Under the pieces are notes generated by a model. That model worked only from the letters and a program-made list of their open reading frames with translations, was not told where the DNA came from and searched no databases. Below, one piece after another: positions 1 to 13,400 of a stretch of DNA of 64,000 bases. Each line of letters starts with the position of its first letter. Within the stretch, counting starts at the first letter, position 1. Position numbers and translations under genes: made by a program. This DNA is from Asterias amurensis (lineage: Eukaryota > Echinodermata > Asteroidea > Forcipulatida > Asteriidae): NCBI RefSeq assembly GCF_032118995.1, contig NC_092654.1:11230284-11294283 (forward strand), read 5' to 3'.

Positions 1-1286
1 CACTGAAGACAAAGGGCACGTCGAAAAGGTCAAGACCTTCTCAGCAATTAGACGTTTGTCGGTTAAATACTGCCGCCAGCGGTGACTTTGAGATAGGTCC
101 AGGGGGTCAACTTTAAAGTGCGCCGACGGCAATTTTGCGGAGAAAAGTCTACAAAGAACGTTAAGTTTCATTACGTCACATCGGCTTGTTAACACAAATG
201 TCACAATTTCAGTTTTATGTATGTAGAAGTTTTTTTATGATACCTTTAATTTAAATAAACTCTAAATCTAAGTCTATAAGACACAGAAATAGTGTTTCCA
301 CACTAACTTAATAGGTCAGACAGAAATGAGAGGGTGTTTAAGTTTGGAAATGAACAATGAAACTTTGCATGATTTTTAAAATTTATTTTTATCCAAATGT
401 AATGCTCCTTCTGTTTCAGATTTAGCACACAGTGTCCTCGTTGTTTCTTTCTAATCCCAAAAATAATTGTTCAATAAAATAACATATCAAGAAACTTAAA
501 AACAGCTGACTGAAATATTAAAATAAGAGGGAGAAACGTAGAAATTGGTATTAGTTTTCTTGTGTGTATCAGATCTATCTACACTTCTAACAATACTTAA
601 CTTGCAAAGTTAGTCTTGCTCGGTCTACTACAGTTACACCATAGCTCCATGGTTATACCAACTTTGGCATTCCCGAACACCAATTAGCTAGAGGCAGTAT
701 GTCTAACAAGACCCTTTGTTTGTTAAATCCTGCAGCTTTTGTTTCCGTTTGACCACAGAGAGTAAGACACCGCGACTGGAAACCCATGGGGACTAAAGCC
801 TGTATTGTTTATTTCACTCGTGATCAATTCTGAACAACACCTCTTGACATTAATTACTCCAAATTCTTTGAGGCAAAATATTTTTTTGTTTTTGATAAAA
901 GACATCCTTATAAATAAATCTTGTACTCGAATCATCAAGCTTGTTAATGGACATATTTGACTTGTGATCCTTCTTGCTCCATGTATTTGATTGTATGTTA
1001 ATTTTGAATTGGGATAGAGTATAGTCTTTTTTGTGTAGTGCTTATACACAGGCAAGGGTTACAAAAAGGTCGCAATCTGGCTTAAGTTGCCCTGATATTG
1101 GTCCCCTTAAACAGTTTCTCATTATGCTTAAAACTTTCCAATGGAAGCGCCCTTTGCAGAGTCAAAATGCCTTGCCCTCGAAGATGAAATGTATAGCCTG
1201 TATTACGCCGATGTATGCGAAGCACTGATACTCAGTAGGCTACCCCCATTCTGCCAAGAACTATGTACCCCTCTATAGCCCTCTAC
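1..1286. other. intergenic, no recognised feature
   Basis: AT-rich sequence without convincing splice-flanked open frames or foldback elements. The short open frames here have no familiar content. Confidence 0.5.
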
Positions 1287-1500
1287 TTAAAGACACTGGA
1301 CACTATTGGTAATTGTCAAACACCAGTCTTCTCACTTGGTGAATCTTAGCATATACATACAATAGCAAACCTGTGAAAATTTGAGCTCGATTGGTCGTCG
1401 GAGTTGCGAGATGATAATGAAAGAAAAAATACTCTTGTTACCCGAAGTTGTGTGCTTTCAGATGCTTGATTTCGAGATCTTAAATTGTTTGGTTCAAAAC
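1287..1500 (+). mobile_element. MITE family A, left part
   Basis: It starts TTAAAGACACTGGACACTA and keeps the family order (GTCTTCTCACTTGGTG, AACCTGTGAAAATTTGAG, GAAGTTGTGTGCTTTCAGA), then diverges. The right terminus is missing. Confidence 0.75.
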
Positions 1501-2020
1501 ATCATATGCTTTGAGTATGTACTATACCAGGAATGTCTTTCACTTCTTGCAATAATTGTTTATCTGGGAACACCAGGGTGAGCCCTAATTCTTTGCCCAA
1601 GCCTTACCTCTTTCCTCCAATGAAAATGACTTGTTATACGCTAAACTTTTCCACAATTACTAAAGCCAAACTACCACTTACATAAAAAGAAGACAAATCG
1701 GCTTATGAACTAGCATTGTTACACATTTGCTTACGAAGTTGAAAAGAATTGTTAAACCTCTTAAAAATCTCTGTAGTGAATAATATTTAAAGCACATTAT
1801 GTTTTAAACAAATTCTTTTTTATTTATTAAAAAATGCCCCGTATTCGGTATAAAGCGATACATCTTTGACAATGTGAAAGCTAAGGTCAACAACCAGAGG
1901 GAAACATAGGCATCCAATAGTGCATCACTGCTTGCCTTCTGGAATGGTCAAAGATCCGAAGAGTTTGTTTTTCTGTTCTTGGTAGACATCAAGGTCATGT
2001 GAAACACAGACGCTGTGTTA

Positions 2021-2368
2021 TTAAAGGCACTGGACACTATTGGTAACTACTCAAAATGATTGTAAGCATCAAAACTTACTTGGTAACAAGCAACTGAGAG
2101 ATGTTAGTAGTATAAAACATCGTGAGAAACGGCTCCCTCTGAAGTGACGTAATAAGAAACCTCAGCTGAGGTCTCAAATTCAAGGCATCTGAAAGCACAC
2201 AACTGGTACGGCAAGGGTGTTTTTTCTTTTCCCCATTATTCTCTCGCAACTTCAATTACCAATTTATTAAAAAAAATCACAGGTTTGTTATTTTTATGCA
2301 TAATGTTGAGATGCACCAAATGAGAAAACTGGTCTTAGACAATTACCAAAGGTGTCTAGTGCCTTTAA
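2021..2368 (-). mobile_element. MITE family A, full copy
   Basis: The ends are inverted copies, TTAAAGGCACTGGACACTA and AGTGCCTTTAAA. The interior reads as the reverse complement of the copies at 12187 and 17243. The right inverted repeat is diverged (GGTGTCTAGTGCC). Confidence 0.8.
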
Positions 2369-3967
2369 AAAAAAAAAGGTACCGGCTACGAGGCCAGATT
2401 CGACCGGGGCTTCGCTGGGGTAGAAGTCCCTTAGACCGTTCTCTCTGTGGCCAGGCCCCGTACTCTGAGCAGACTGATGCTAAGCGATTACATTCCACGG
2501 TGCTGGGTGGCGCGCTGAGGCGGCCATTTTGAAATTTAGCACCTGTAATAAAAGAGACTTACAGTCTCCATGGATGTTTTTAGTGCCAATGACCGAGAGT
2601 TCTTACAATTATTGAACTTGGCCTATTGACCCTAGAAAGTTTAAAAGGTTATCCAACCGTTTAGTAAATATCAGGTAAAAAATTTCTTCTTTAATGATTT
2701 TGAAACAAGTTTTCTGTTCATGAATTCAAAGCTATTCGTTTCAAAGAAGGTACCTGTTTGTGAAATGTTCATAATGATTATTTTCACCATACAAACTGTA
2801 GTACAGCATAAACAAAAAATTTAGTCGTTTATTTTCTGCGACAGCTCTAATTCTGATGAGGAAAATTGTATTATCTTATCCGCTTGAGCATATCTTTATT
2901 TCAAAGCAAGACATTATTACCGCTTGTAAACTATTTTGCTATATAATTTTGTGATTTCACAATTTGTATTTGTTTTAAAAAGATTTCTTGTTTGTTTACA
3001 CTAATACAACTTTTACAAGTTGTAAGGTCAATGACAAGTAACGCCCTCTGTCTCCAACACTTACTATAAACAATGATATGTAAATGAGGTTGTCATTAAA
3101 AAAAATACAAACTAGCAATTAAATACTAATAATGAAATTGAAAAATAAAATATAACATTGGTTTACTGCAACCGTTTTCCTCATCTGTCCTTTTCCCATA
3201 GCGTGAAAGAGATTTTGACTTTCACTTAGGCAAAATGGTATTATTATGGTATGTACCTTTTTCATACTATTTCTTCGATTTATTGTGAAATATGATAATA
3301 CTTTGAATAAAACGGCATTAAATCAGTTATCTAAAGAAAATTTAAAAAATGGTTTGTAGTTTTGAAGATATAAAAAAAAACATCCGAAGCATTTTGGCTG
3401 TGGATATTACACTTTATTTAGCCGAAGAATGAGAACTTCCTCTGCCATTCTTTCCAATGCCACACAATTTATCTCAAAGTTTTTGTAAGATGTTGATTTG
3501 GGGTCTCACTACAAGAATATTTATTTCAAAGTTTCCAATCAACGCAAAGTTTTCGCTAATAATGAAAGTTTTATTAGAAGTGGCCAGATGTTTGGGGTCG
3601 AGACATTGGCGGTAATTACAGGGCCGCGCGCTGTATGCTCCGGCCCCGGGGGCTTAAGGCACTGCGTGTTCGCCCGGTACAATGACCGGGAACATGCCCT
3701 TGGCTTCCAACTACAAGAAATGATATAATAAATACATGAAATCTCGCCAGAGTTTTTGTTGGGGAGTATTTACACAAAGGTGTTGTGGTTTTTAAACTTC
3801 AGGCAACTTAACTTAAAGACCTTAAGTTCATATAAATAGAACTTCAAATCAGCTAATGATATAATAAATAATATAATAAAATAATGTTAAAAACAGTTTT
3901 TGTTGAGAGTATTTGTTTTACACAAAAGTGTTGTTGTTTTTAAACTTGACTTCGAAGCCAAAAATAA

Positions 3968-4142
3968 GAGCTGCTTATAAACAAAACAAGCAGCTAATTA
4001 CAACAAAACTGTGCTTACATATACCAGATTAAACACCATGTCATCATGTACAATATTATGTTACTGGTATCCTGTTTAAGTTTGCTTGGCAGAAACGTCG
4101 AGCAACATTTTCTGCTTGAACAGCTCTATAAAATTGGGCCCT
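3968..4142 (+). mobile_element. family E short element (right end intact)
   Basis: The right side carries TTTTCTGCTTGAACAGCTCT and ends ATTGGGCCC, as in the copy at 22121. A second partial copy (GATTTCATAGAGCAG...) follows at about 4268-4420. Confidence 0.55.
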
Positions 4143-4433
4143 GGTATACATTGATGTATGCAGAATACCATGAAAAATAAATGGGCTAAGGGTGTTAAAA
4201 TAACACCACCAATGTGTGCAGTTGTTGTTTTTAAGGAGAAACGAAAAATACAAACAAACAAAATGGTCCGGATTTCATAGAGCAGTCTAGGCAGAAAAAT
4301 ATTGCTGACAAGTTTTCTGCTTTATAGCCAACAACAATTAGGATAGGCCTACCAGTAACAGATTGTACATTTTGGCATGGTGTTTTGACTCTGGTAACTT
4401 TCTGCTAAGCATATTTTTGAGGTGCTTATCTAC

Positions 4434-4552
4434 TTGTGTGGATCATTGTATTATACTTTAACATCTTTCTAACCATATGCATTTTATAACAAACGGTAAC
4501 AAACGCTTTTTATATACCAACTCGTCCAATCCAAGGCAACGTGTTCCTTTAA
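4434..4552 (+). mobile_element. MITE family B, right-end fragment
   Basis: It matches the right third of the copy at 16050: GTGTGGATCATTGTATT, CCATATGCATTTTATAA and the terminus GGCAACGTGTTCCTTTAA. The left half is absent. Confidence 0.7.
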
Positions 4553-5294
4553 TGTTTAATGATATATTTATCCTAAGAGAACGCACAGATTTGTGAAGAA
4601 TTAAGTTTAATGGATCCTTGACTGTTTCTCAGCCCCACCCCTTATAATTCAGGTATTAATATTTCTCATTACATTTCCTTTATGTTCATGACAGAATAAA
4701 ATTCACCTTTGAGACTAATTATGAAGTTTATCCACTTGCTTGCCATCCACCTACCTGCCTGTAAAAATTGAAAGACAACTTGGGTTCATTGCCAACAAGT
4801 TGGTTCAAAACAAGGTCAACAGAAATGCTATATAGACATTTCCCCGTACAACTTTGAGAGAAAATAAATACTGTAAAGACATTTCCCCGTACAACTTTGA
4901 GATCTGAGAGGTTCTCTAAGAATATTTTTATCCCAAAATAAAAGCAAACCCTATCCTCAAATATAACTCACCAAGAACTCTGAATCTTCCCCATCTATAT
5001 AGATTTGAAACGTGTTTCATGCCAAATACCCAACTTGGTAAAAGACAGCAACACGAATTTCCAATTATACAAAAGGTACAGTTAATGATGAAACTATGTC
5101 CCAGGCGAATATTTTCTATTGTTCACGCAGGAATTTGGTGAGCACGTTTAGCATGCCTTTCCCTATTGTTCATCTACACATAACGCAAGTGTATTACATT
5201 TGGACGACCGCATAGCCATACTGAATTGGACTCTTCTATCTGACGCCATTTAAAAAGAAAGCAGCAGTGCTTTGATACTGTATAACATGTGATT

Positions 5295-5370
5295 GGATAT
5301 TTATAAGGTTTTGTCAGCAGTCATCGTTCAAGATCCCAAGTTTCAGCTGTTTGGGGTATTCGAGGACATA
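5295..5370 (+). promoter_or_regulatory. candidate core promoter / 5' leader of the bHLH gene
   Basis: An AT-rich TATA-like stretch (GATATTTATAAGG) begins near 5297, about 70 bp before the chosen ATG, and a CAGCTG E-box sits at 5344-5349. The spacing would allow a short leader starting near 5325-5335. This is inferred from motif and spacing only; an upstream non-coding exon is an equally plausible arrangement. Confidence 0.25.
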
Positions 5371-7429
5371 ATGGAGCTAAGAAGTTGTGTTTCAGACAGT
5401 GGATATATACATGTAAATGAGTCGACAGAGTTCAGCTGCAATTCATCATTTGATTCGATGAATGTTCACGGTCTGTCAACAGGTTCATGCATCAATCACG
5501 GCCGGTGTACAAGTGGATGGGACGGGTCCACATTGCTCCTCCCTGCTACCAACCCTAGCGACCAGTGGTGTCCAGGTCAAACATCCGAGGTGCAAGGGGC
5601 ACAGTTGAGGCACCCCTATGCCCAACCCATTCCCCTCTACATCAACCCCAGTCAAGAAGTCACCGTTCCAGTACAGAGACAAGAACATGCAAAATCTCAA
5701 AAGGTAACTAAAGCCTCTCAGCAATGTTTAAGTACGCCTTCAAATTACAGCCCCATCACTTGGGTTCCGCCCCCATCCACACCGACCCCACCGTCCGCTA
5801 ATATTGTAGCTTCGTCACTGGAGTTATTTCAGTGTATTCTTGAAACTTCCACTGCAAGTAAATTACAAGTCTCTGACCTAGTCGACACACGTGGAAGTCG
5901 CGTGTTTACAGCTACGGACAGTGTCTTCAACTCGGACGCAGCGTGTCTTCACACTCCAACCGTCCAGCTCGGCTCTAGTACACCTGGTTCCACCCGCAGA
6001 GGGACCTGCTCGGTACAGCAAAAACCTGGCAAAATGCCGTGTGTCCACGAGGAGACAAGTATCATGGTGGACAATCTTGCTGATGATGGTCGAGAGAAAA
6101 CCCTGGTGACGGACTGGCCGAGAGATATACCTCGTCCGTACGTGGTGTTTCCAAGTAAGAACGTGTACGTTGATGGGACAACTATAGCCTCATCAGTTGA
6201 CAACAACATCTTTAAAGAAACAAAAACCTCCGAGGCTATCTCTAAAAAGAACTACATCCTGCGGAGAAATGATAAAGGTGCAGTTATTGTGACTTCGGGA
6301 ACCATGGAAACGCTGCATAAAACAACCAAGTCAAATGGTGATAACATTCGATTGAACGACTCACAAAGGGACATTGTTAGACGGGGTCCTTCAGAGAAGA
6401 AAGGTTTTAAGAAAAAAAGTGATATTTGCAGGGATAAAACTGGAAGTAAAAACCGAAAAGATTCATCTGAGAGATCGAAATCAGATCGCAACCAAACTCC
6501 TCCGCCTATCACCAGAACCACACATCCCAAGGCACCAATGATACCGGGCACACCCCTCATTGCTCCTCGGCCGCTCCTACCGTCCACTATTAAAGCCATC
6601 CCACTACAAACCAAACCTCTGGACTCCAGACCACTTTCTCCAATAACACATCTCACAAACACTGTGTTTAGTTCCGATTCCAGACATGTAGCCATCCGTC
6701 CCCGTACAGTACAGAGCCTAAATTCATCTTCAACAAGTTTTGTGATTTCTGGCTCATCCACTGGCAATTCAGTCACGGATGTCCCAGTTCGACCCGTCCC
6801 TATCACGGGCTCTTTGCGCCCGTGTCTCAGCTCAAATCAACCCCGGTATCTTCCAGTACATTTCCCCTCACGGCACATGCTACCAATTCCTATTCCACAA
6901 CTAGCCGCATACACAGGGTCACCGTTGACGTTTATTCACCCAGGAATTCATATTTTCCCCGGTTCTCGCAATCAACCCTACCCAACACTTACAAACTTAC
7001 CAACAGTTGGACTACCAACAGTTCCTGTACCATTTTTCAAGAGAACTCATCCGTTTCCTAGCCTAAACAACGGTGTACCACCAGATTCGTTAGCTCTCAG
7101 GCAGCGGTACTGCGAGGCGCTAGCCCAACCGTCAAGACGCCAAAGTCGCCGGCGGCGGCAGAGCTCGGGCGACTCCCAGCCCGCGGAGGAGGACGGACCG
7201 GAGGGCCAGAAAATCCGGCGTAAGCAAGCCAACGCAAGGGAGAGAGACCGGGTAAACCACCTAAACTCCGGCTTTGAACATTTGAGGACAGTCTTACCAT
7301 GGCTTCACCACGGTAGGAGGGTGAGCAAAGTTGACACTCTTCGGTCAGCCATTGACTACATTAACCATTTACAGAGAATCTTATGGGAATCTGATGCCAC
7401 ATCTTACATCACTGCACCAAGACCAGTTG
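5371..7429 (+). CDS. bHLH gene, coding exon 1
   Basis: This exon encodes residues 1-686 plus one base: the whole low-complexity N-terminal region and the complete bHLH. The donor is TTG|GTAAGC at 7430. Without splicing the frame runs only into Gly-Lys-His-stop at 7440, so intron retention would give a 689-aa protein that still has the bHLH but lacks the C-terminal tail. Confidence 0.88.
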
Positions 7430-10400
7430 GTAAGCATTAGTTATTAAAAAAGCTTAAAATATTCTCAAAATTGACACCCTTTTCCTAAAAGTGTAATTGA
7501 ACTATTATCAAACTTATTATGTACATGTAAGTGCTCCAATGTACTTCCAAGCAAAAGTAAACTTTGAATGTGTAGCATGATTGGTAGAGCTGCCAGAATA
7601 GTCGCAGAAAGTGTTCATCTTTTGTGTGATCAGCCATCATTCATGAAAAAGCAAACCTGTGAACATTTTGGTTAAATCCGTACAGTACGTGTGAGTCAGG
7701 AGAAAATAGCTTCAAACAATGCACCATTTTCAGCAAGTATTACACATTGTCCTTGTGTTATACAAGGTGCAACCGAAATCAGCTGTTGCTGTTTTGTGTT
7801 GTTGTGTCATGTTGGTCGCTTGGTTTAAAAAAAGTTGTGCAAGAGTTTACAGCGACATTGGTAATGAGTCAAAGCCATAGTAGTGACCAAACTTACACAT
7901 ATAAACTTACGTGAAGAGAAAACTATGAAAGTTAACTAAGCTCAATCTGCCATTAGAGTGATGAGGAAATAGAAAGAGGAACAAAGGTTATGTTTTACTG
8001 AGAATGGAAAGTTTCTACTGTGGTCAGTTTTTGTTTACTTTAGGCCATGTTATCTGAAAATCTATGAAATTGTAAAGATTACCAAGTTCTGATTTGAACA
8101 AACAATAACAACCTAGAACTTGCCTGGGCCGAATGTACGTTTCCCTTGCAAATGAATTTCATCAGACATTGTTTTGAAACACTATTTGAAATTTCGCCGG
8201 CATAACTGAACTATTTATTGCGAGAAAGTAAACCAACATGGTTATATTTTGATTAAGAATGTCTCGTATATTAAAACACTTTGTTTAAAGACACTTGACA
8301 CTATTGGTAATTGTCAAAGACCAGTCTTCTCACTTGGTGTATCGCTCAACATAATATTCATAAAATAACAAACCTGTGAAAATTTGAGCTCAATTGGTCG
8401 TCGAAGTTGTGAGATAATAAATGAAAGAAAAAATACGCTTGTCACACGAAGTTGTGTGCTTTCAGATACTTGATTTCGAAAACTACGTTTTCAAATTCGT
8501 GGAAAATTACTTCTTTCTCGAAAACTACGTTACTTCAGAGGGAGCTGTTTCTCACAATGATTTTCACTATCAATCTCTCCCCCATTACTCGTTACCAAAT
8601 AAGGTTTTATGCTAACAACTATTTTGAGTAATTACCAAAAGGGTCCACTCCCTTTAAACAAAATGTTATGGTTCTAGTTTATATCCCATTATAAAAAAAA
8701 CTATGAACTTTACAATCCATCAAATCAGAAAATTGACAAGAGCTGCTTGGAAACGTTGACCAGTTGCTGACCGTCCATAATTCGCAATACCCTTACAAAT
8801 ATAAATTGCCTACAAATAAAAACTGTTGGAATATACAACGACTTCCATTGCCACTTTTCCAAAATATAAGTTTTGATTTGGATTGATAATTTCAAAATTA
8901 TTATTATATTCATACTCCTTGCCAACAATTAAGTTCAACATACCACTTCATGATATCACGTTTTCTTTATGAACACATAGGCTACGAACAAAGATCGTGA
9001 AAGTAAGCTCTATGCTAATGTTTTGTTGCTTCTGATGAAAGAATTAGTATGTTTTCCAGACACCAACCGCGCCAGACAAACTGCGGTGCGGGTACCGTGT
9101 CCCGAAGCGAGTAGTCCCCGGTCCAGTCGAACCGTGGAACGGTGCAGCGCTGGCACCAAATTAGCCCGCACCCGCGGGCAACAACGACACCATTAGCTTC
9201 CACAGCAATTCGCACATACGTCTTCGTATTTGACGTTAAACAGAGACAAAAGACGATAATTACTGTTTGTTTTAAGCGTTAATGTGCAGACTATACAAAA
9301 TATTAGCTCAAAAGGTTAGTGTTTTATTTCAAGTAGAGATGACAAGTTCATTCAAGTACATTGTGTATTGTTGTAAAAGCTCAAGACCGTTGGGCATGAA
9401 GCATGGTTACAATTTCGCGGAAAATATCATGCGAAAGCGACTGCATAGGTATACATGCAGTGTTTAGTTTGGGTAATTGTCAAATAACAGTATTCTCACT
9501 TTTACCACCAACATATGCATAATACCAAACCTGTCAAAATTCAGACTCAATCGGTCATTAGAGTTGTGAGAATAATATTAGGTAGAACAATCCTTAAGGA
9601 ATGGTGTGCTTTCTGGTGCATGAGAAAAACTTTTCATATTCAAATTATTGGTAATTGTTAAAGACCAGTTGCATTCTCTACGACTCATCGTAAAGGTTTT
9701 AAGTCCAAGCTGTCATCGGAGTCACCAAAAATTGCAGAACATCCTATTATTCTCTCAGTTTTCAAACATTTTGGACTAGCATGCAAAACGGTTTTTTTTT
9801 TATTCTAAAAAAAAAAAACTATAGCATTTCAAGCAAGAGTATGTCATGCAAAACCTTTTAAGCAAAACCTTTCAAGCCAAGTTGGTTATCTTTGTGCCAT
9901 GAAACTTATGTACATCTTTGAACATCTTACCAATGATACGTACCATTCAAATATATGGTATTGTATCATTGTTGCAAGATAAAGTAATGTAAGGTTAATT
10001 TTATTAGCGACCACATACGGTTGGGTTCAATATACAAAACACAAACGTTAAAGTAAACGTTAAATATCAAAGAATGGCCAGTAAAATTATTAAAAATATA
10101 TAGTAAGAGAGATAAACAGCAACATTATTTAAAAAAAAACATTCTTAAAACATGCACTTAATTTAAGCCGGATCGAAAAACAAGACAAACACTATTAATT
10201 AATGTTTAATCCTTTTGCTGCTATTAATCAAAGATTCAATTTACACAATACAAGAAAAACATAGTTGCACACATGAGCCAATACACACAACCTGTGAAAG
10301 TTCAATCGGTCAACATAGTCACAAGCAAACAGTGGGGAAACCTTACGTTTTTACTAGTTTCCAAACATCGTGTTTTGGTTTCACTCTTTCGCATTAAGAG

Positions 10401-13400
10401 AGTAGTTAAAGGAACACGTTGCCTTGGATCGGGCGAGTCGGTCTTTGAAAAGCGTTTGAAACCCGTTTGTTGTGAAATGCATATGGTTTAGATAGATAAT
10501 TTACACAAATGCCTCGAAATTGTATGGTTTTCCTTATACGTCGTGAACTAACACGGTCGGCCATTTTATGGTGTTAAAGTTTGTACTCCACGTAAAAGGA
10601 AAACCAGGCAATTTCGAGGCATGTTGGTGGTGTGGATCACTATATTCAAACGGTTTCAATTGCTTTTCAAAGACCAACTCGACCGATCCAAGGCAACGTG
10701 TTCCTTTAAACTTTTAATAAATGTTATGTGCAATTCTGTACACACTCTACAATCTTACCAATGTTGTGCACACTCTTTAAAGTTTGTTCATATCATCTTA
10801 TTTCCTAAATATTAATTCACTTCTGAAGAATTACTTTGATGACCCTTTTTCAACAAACAGTAAACAAATCTGACAGAAATGTTGTTAGTTTCCAGAAAAG
10901 CAGTTAGGAATTTCTTATAATTTCTGAGTATGAAACTTTGAATAGTATGTTGATGACGTGTAGCATGAATTAGATTCATCAGATAAATTCTTTTTTTTCT
11001 GCGGTTGAAAAATTCCCTTTCTCTATGTTTAAAAATGTTGCATTGTCTCATTCAAAACGTTAACTTCTTAGAAATTAGTAACACGTCGACCATCTTTATA
11101 CTTTCTTTCCAAGGACCACCAATGTCGACGACTGATATGTGTAAGTTCGTTCACCATCACCACTATCCACAGTTTGGCATGCTACCGACAACCATCACGT
11201 TTGGCGAGAGCGGTCATAGAACGGCCGTCGACCCTGTGACGTGTAGGGGACTCGAACTCGGACAGCCGCCACCAGCTAAGGTATGTGTTAAATCTATTGC
11301 TCAGCTTTGGTTAAAATGAAAAGAAATAAACAACTTCTTCATCATATAAGATATCTCTCTACTGATAGTATTTATTGTCGATAAATATTCACACGAAATG
11401 TGGGTCATTTTCAAGAAAATTGGGGGTGGGGACAGTGTCGTGGCTGTATCTTTAATAAACATTCAAGGAAACTGCCGGTGATAAATTACTTGTATCCTTG
11501 GGCATCCATCTTATATTTCATCTTGTATCTCCCGTTTGAATCAATGTAACCAAAGCGAGGCTGGAAGGACAAACAGTATTGTGACTTTTGGTATAGGTTT
11601 TAATCAGGATGATAATAATGGGGACTAACTATAAACCACTTTAACAAAACCAAATAGCCAAGACACTCCCTGTCCCCACCCCCAATTTTCTTGAAAATGA
11701 CCCATATTTCTTGTGAATATTTCTCGACAATAAGTATCAAACCTTCTCAGTTATCTTATCAGATGAAGAAGTTTCTTTCTCCAGAAGACGATCAGAGCAT
11801 CTGATCGAAACGTCGAGTTGAAACCAACGGTTCTTTTCAGAACCACCCCAACTCATTAGAGATAGTCATTACATGGTGTTACCGCAAACCCATTTATATA
11901 AAAAACCAAACAACATTTATATCCTCAACCCAAACTGGCATGACTCTGGTGTGGTGGTGCCTGATTCAATGTATAGCATAATCTCCTCTATTTGTACTTG
12001 GGCAGTCTTCAGTCCAACAGAATTAAACGAACTTCTTGATAGGTTTGGGATGGTCAGGGAACTTTACAAAGTTGATGTCAGCATGATAATACTATTATGG
12101 CCCTTTACTAAACCACGTCGTGGGCTTGAGTTTAGGCTTAGGCCACATTTAGTTGCTTATAGTTGTTTAGAAAACAAGCTAAGAACTTAAAGACACTGGA
12201 CACTATTGGTAATGTTGTCAAAACCAGTCTTTTCACTTGGTGTATCTCAACAAATTATGCATAACATAACAAACCTGTGAAAATTTAAGCTCAATTGGTC
12301 GTCGAAGTTGCGAGATAATTGTATTTAAAAGACTTGCCACACGAAGTTGTGTGCTTTCAAATACTTGATTTCGAGACCTCAAAATCTAATTCTGAGGTCT
12401 TGAAATCACATTCGTGGAAAATTACTTCTTTCTCGAAAACTGCGTTACTTCAGAGGGAGCCGTTTCTCACCATGTTTTATACTATCAATCTCTCCCCATT
12501 ACTCGTTACCAAATAAGGTTGTATGCTAATAATTATTTTGAGTAACTACCACTCGTGTCCACTGCCTTTAAAACAGACGGACAGAGCCTAAACATGTGTT
12601 TCAAGCCCAATCCGTTGTTTCGAAAATGGCCTAATGGTGGTAGTAGCGGCTGAGATATTTATACTTCCCTTTTCCCCGCAATGCCTCCTGTATGGTCATA
12701 GGCAGGAATAATTGTTGGCTTGAACGTTGAATTGCTGTAGGTGAGTTGTCACGTTCTTGGTATAAAAACTACAACTTATGCAAGTTGGCGAGAAGAATAA
12801 CAGGAAAGCCATTGTAAAGGTTTGAGGTTGAAGTAGTGTCAGCTTGAGGTTGAAGATACAGGCCTAGAGGCACATGACATATTGAATTAACTTTTCAAGT
12901 TCAATCACACTTCAAAAAAAAAATAGATACTACTTTTCGAAAGATCTTGGAAATTTCATAATTTACCGTTTATAAACCATTCATTTCGAAAAAATAAAGG
13001 TTTATAATGGATTGGAAGTATTACAACACCATAGTTTGTTTTGGTCTAAAAGCTTATCTTGAGAGGATTATGAGGTTCATTATACTAAAACCATTTGTTT
13101 TGCTAAATATTTCGAGGAAACTGTAGCTAAATGGCTAGCAAAAACGCAACAGCTGACTTCGGTCGTTACAGCCAACAAAGACAATATTCACAGGTTGTGC
13201 ACTGTTGTTCACCATCTTCTTCTGACTCGCACAACGAATTAAGCACTAGGCTTATATATGGTTGATCACACAAAACACGAAAAACGTCTGCGTTTATTTT
13301 GTCAGTTTTACCAATCCATTATAACTTTAAACAACTAGAGATGAACAGCAGTAATATTTTACACAATCTGACACCGATTTACCATGTTAAATACATAACT

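Larger units (their letters stand above)
2385..5290. other. intergenic spacer upstream of the bHLH gene
   Basis: It opens with a GC-rich island (2385-2530) and a second at 3590-3710, both without coding signal. It also holds duplicated leaders at 3755-3800/3890-3945, family E fragments, a family B right end, and a 43-bp tandem duplication at 4834-4903 (ACATTTCCCCGTACAACTTT twice). The rest is featureless AT-rich DNA. Confidence 0.5.
7430..11113 (+). other. bHLH intron 1
   Basis: GT-AG intron of 3684 bp. It contains a full family A MITE, degenerate A-like pieces near 9470-9720 and 10270-10330, a GC-rich island at 9055-9215 and a family B MITE. The rest is AT-rich with no recognised feature. 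Confidence 0.75.

Noticed and set aside
6252..6806. 184-codon reverse-strand frame inside bHLH exon 1
   Set aside because: Antisense shadow of a well-supported coding exon; no recognised motif.
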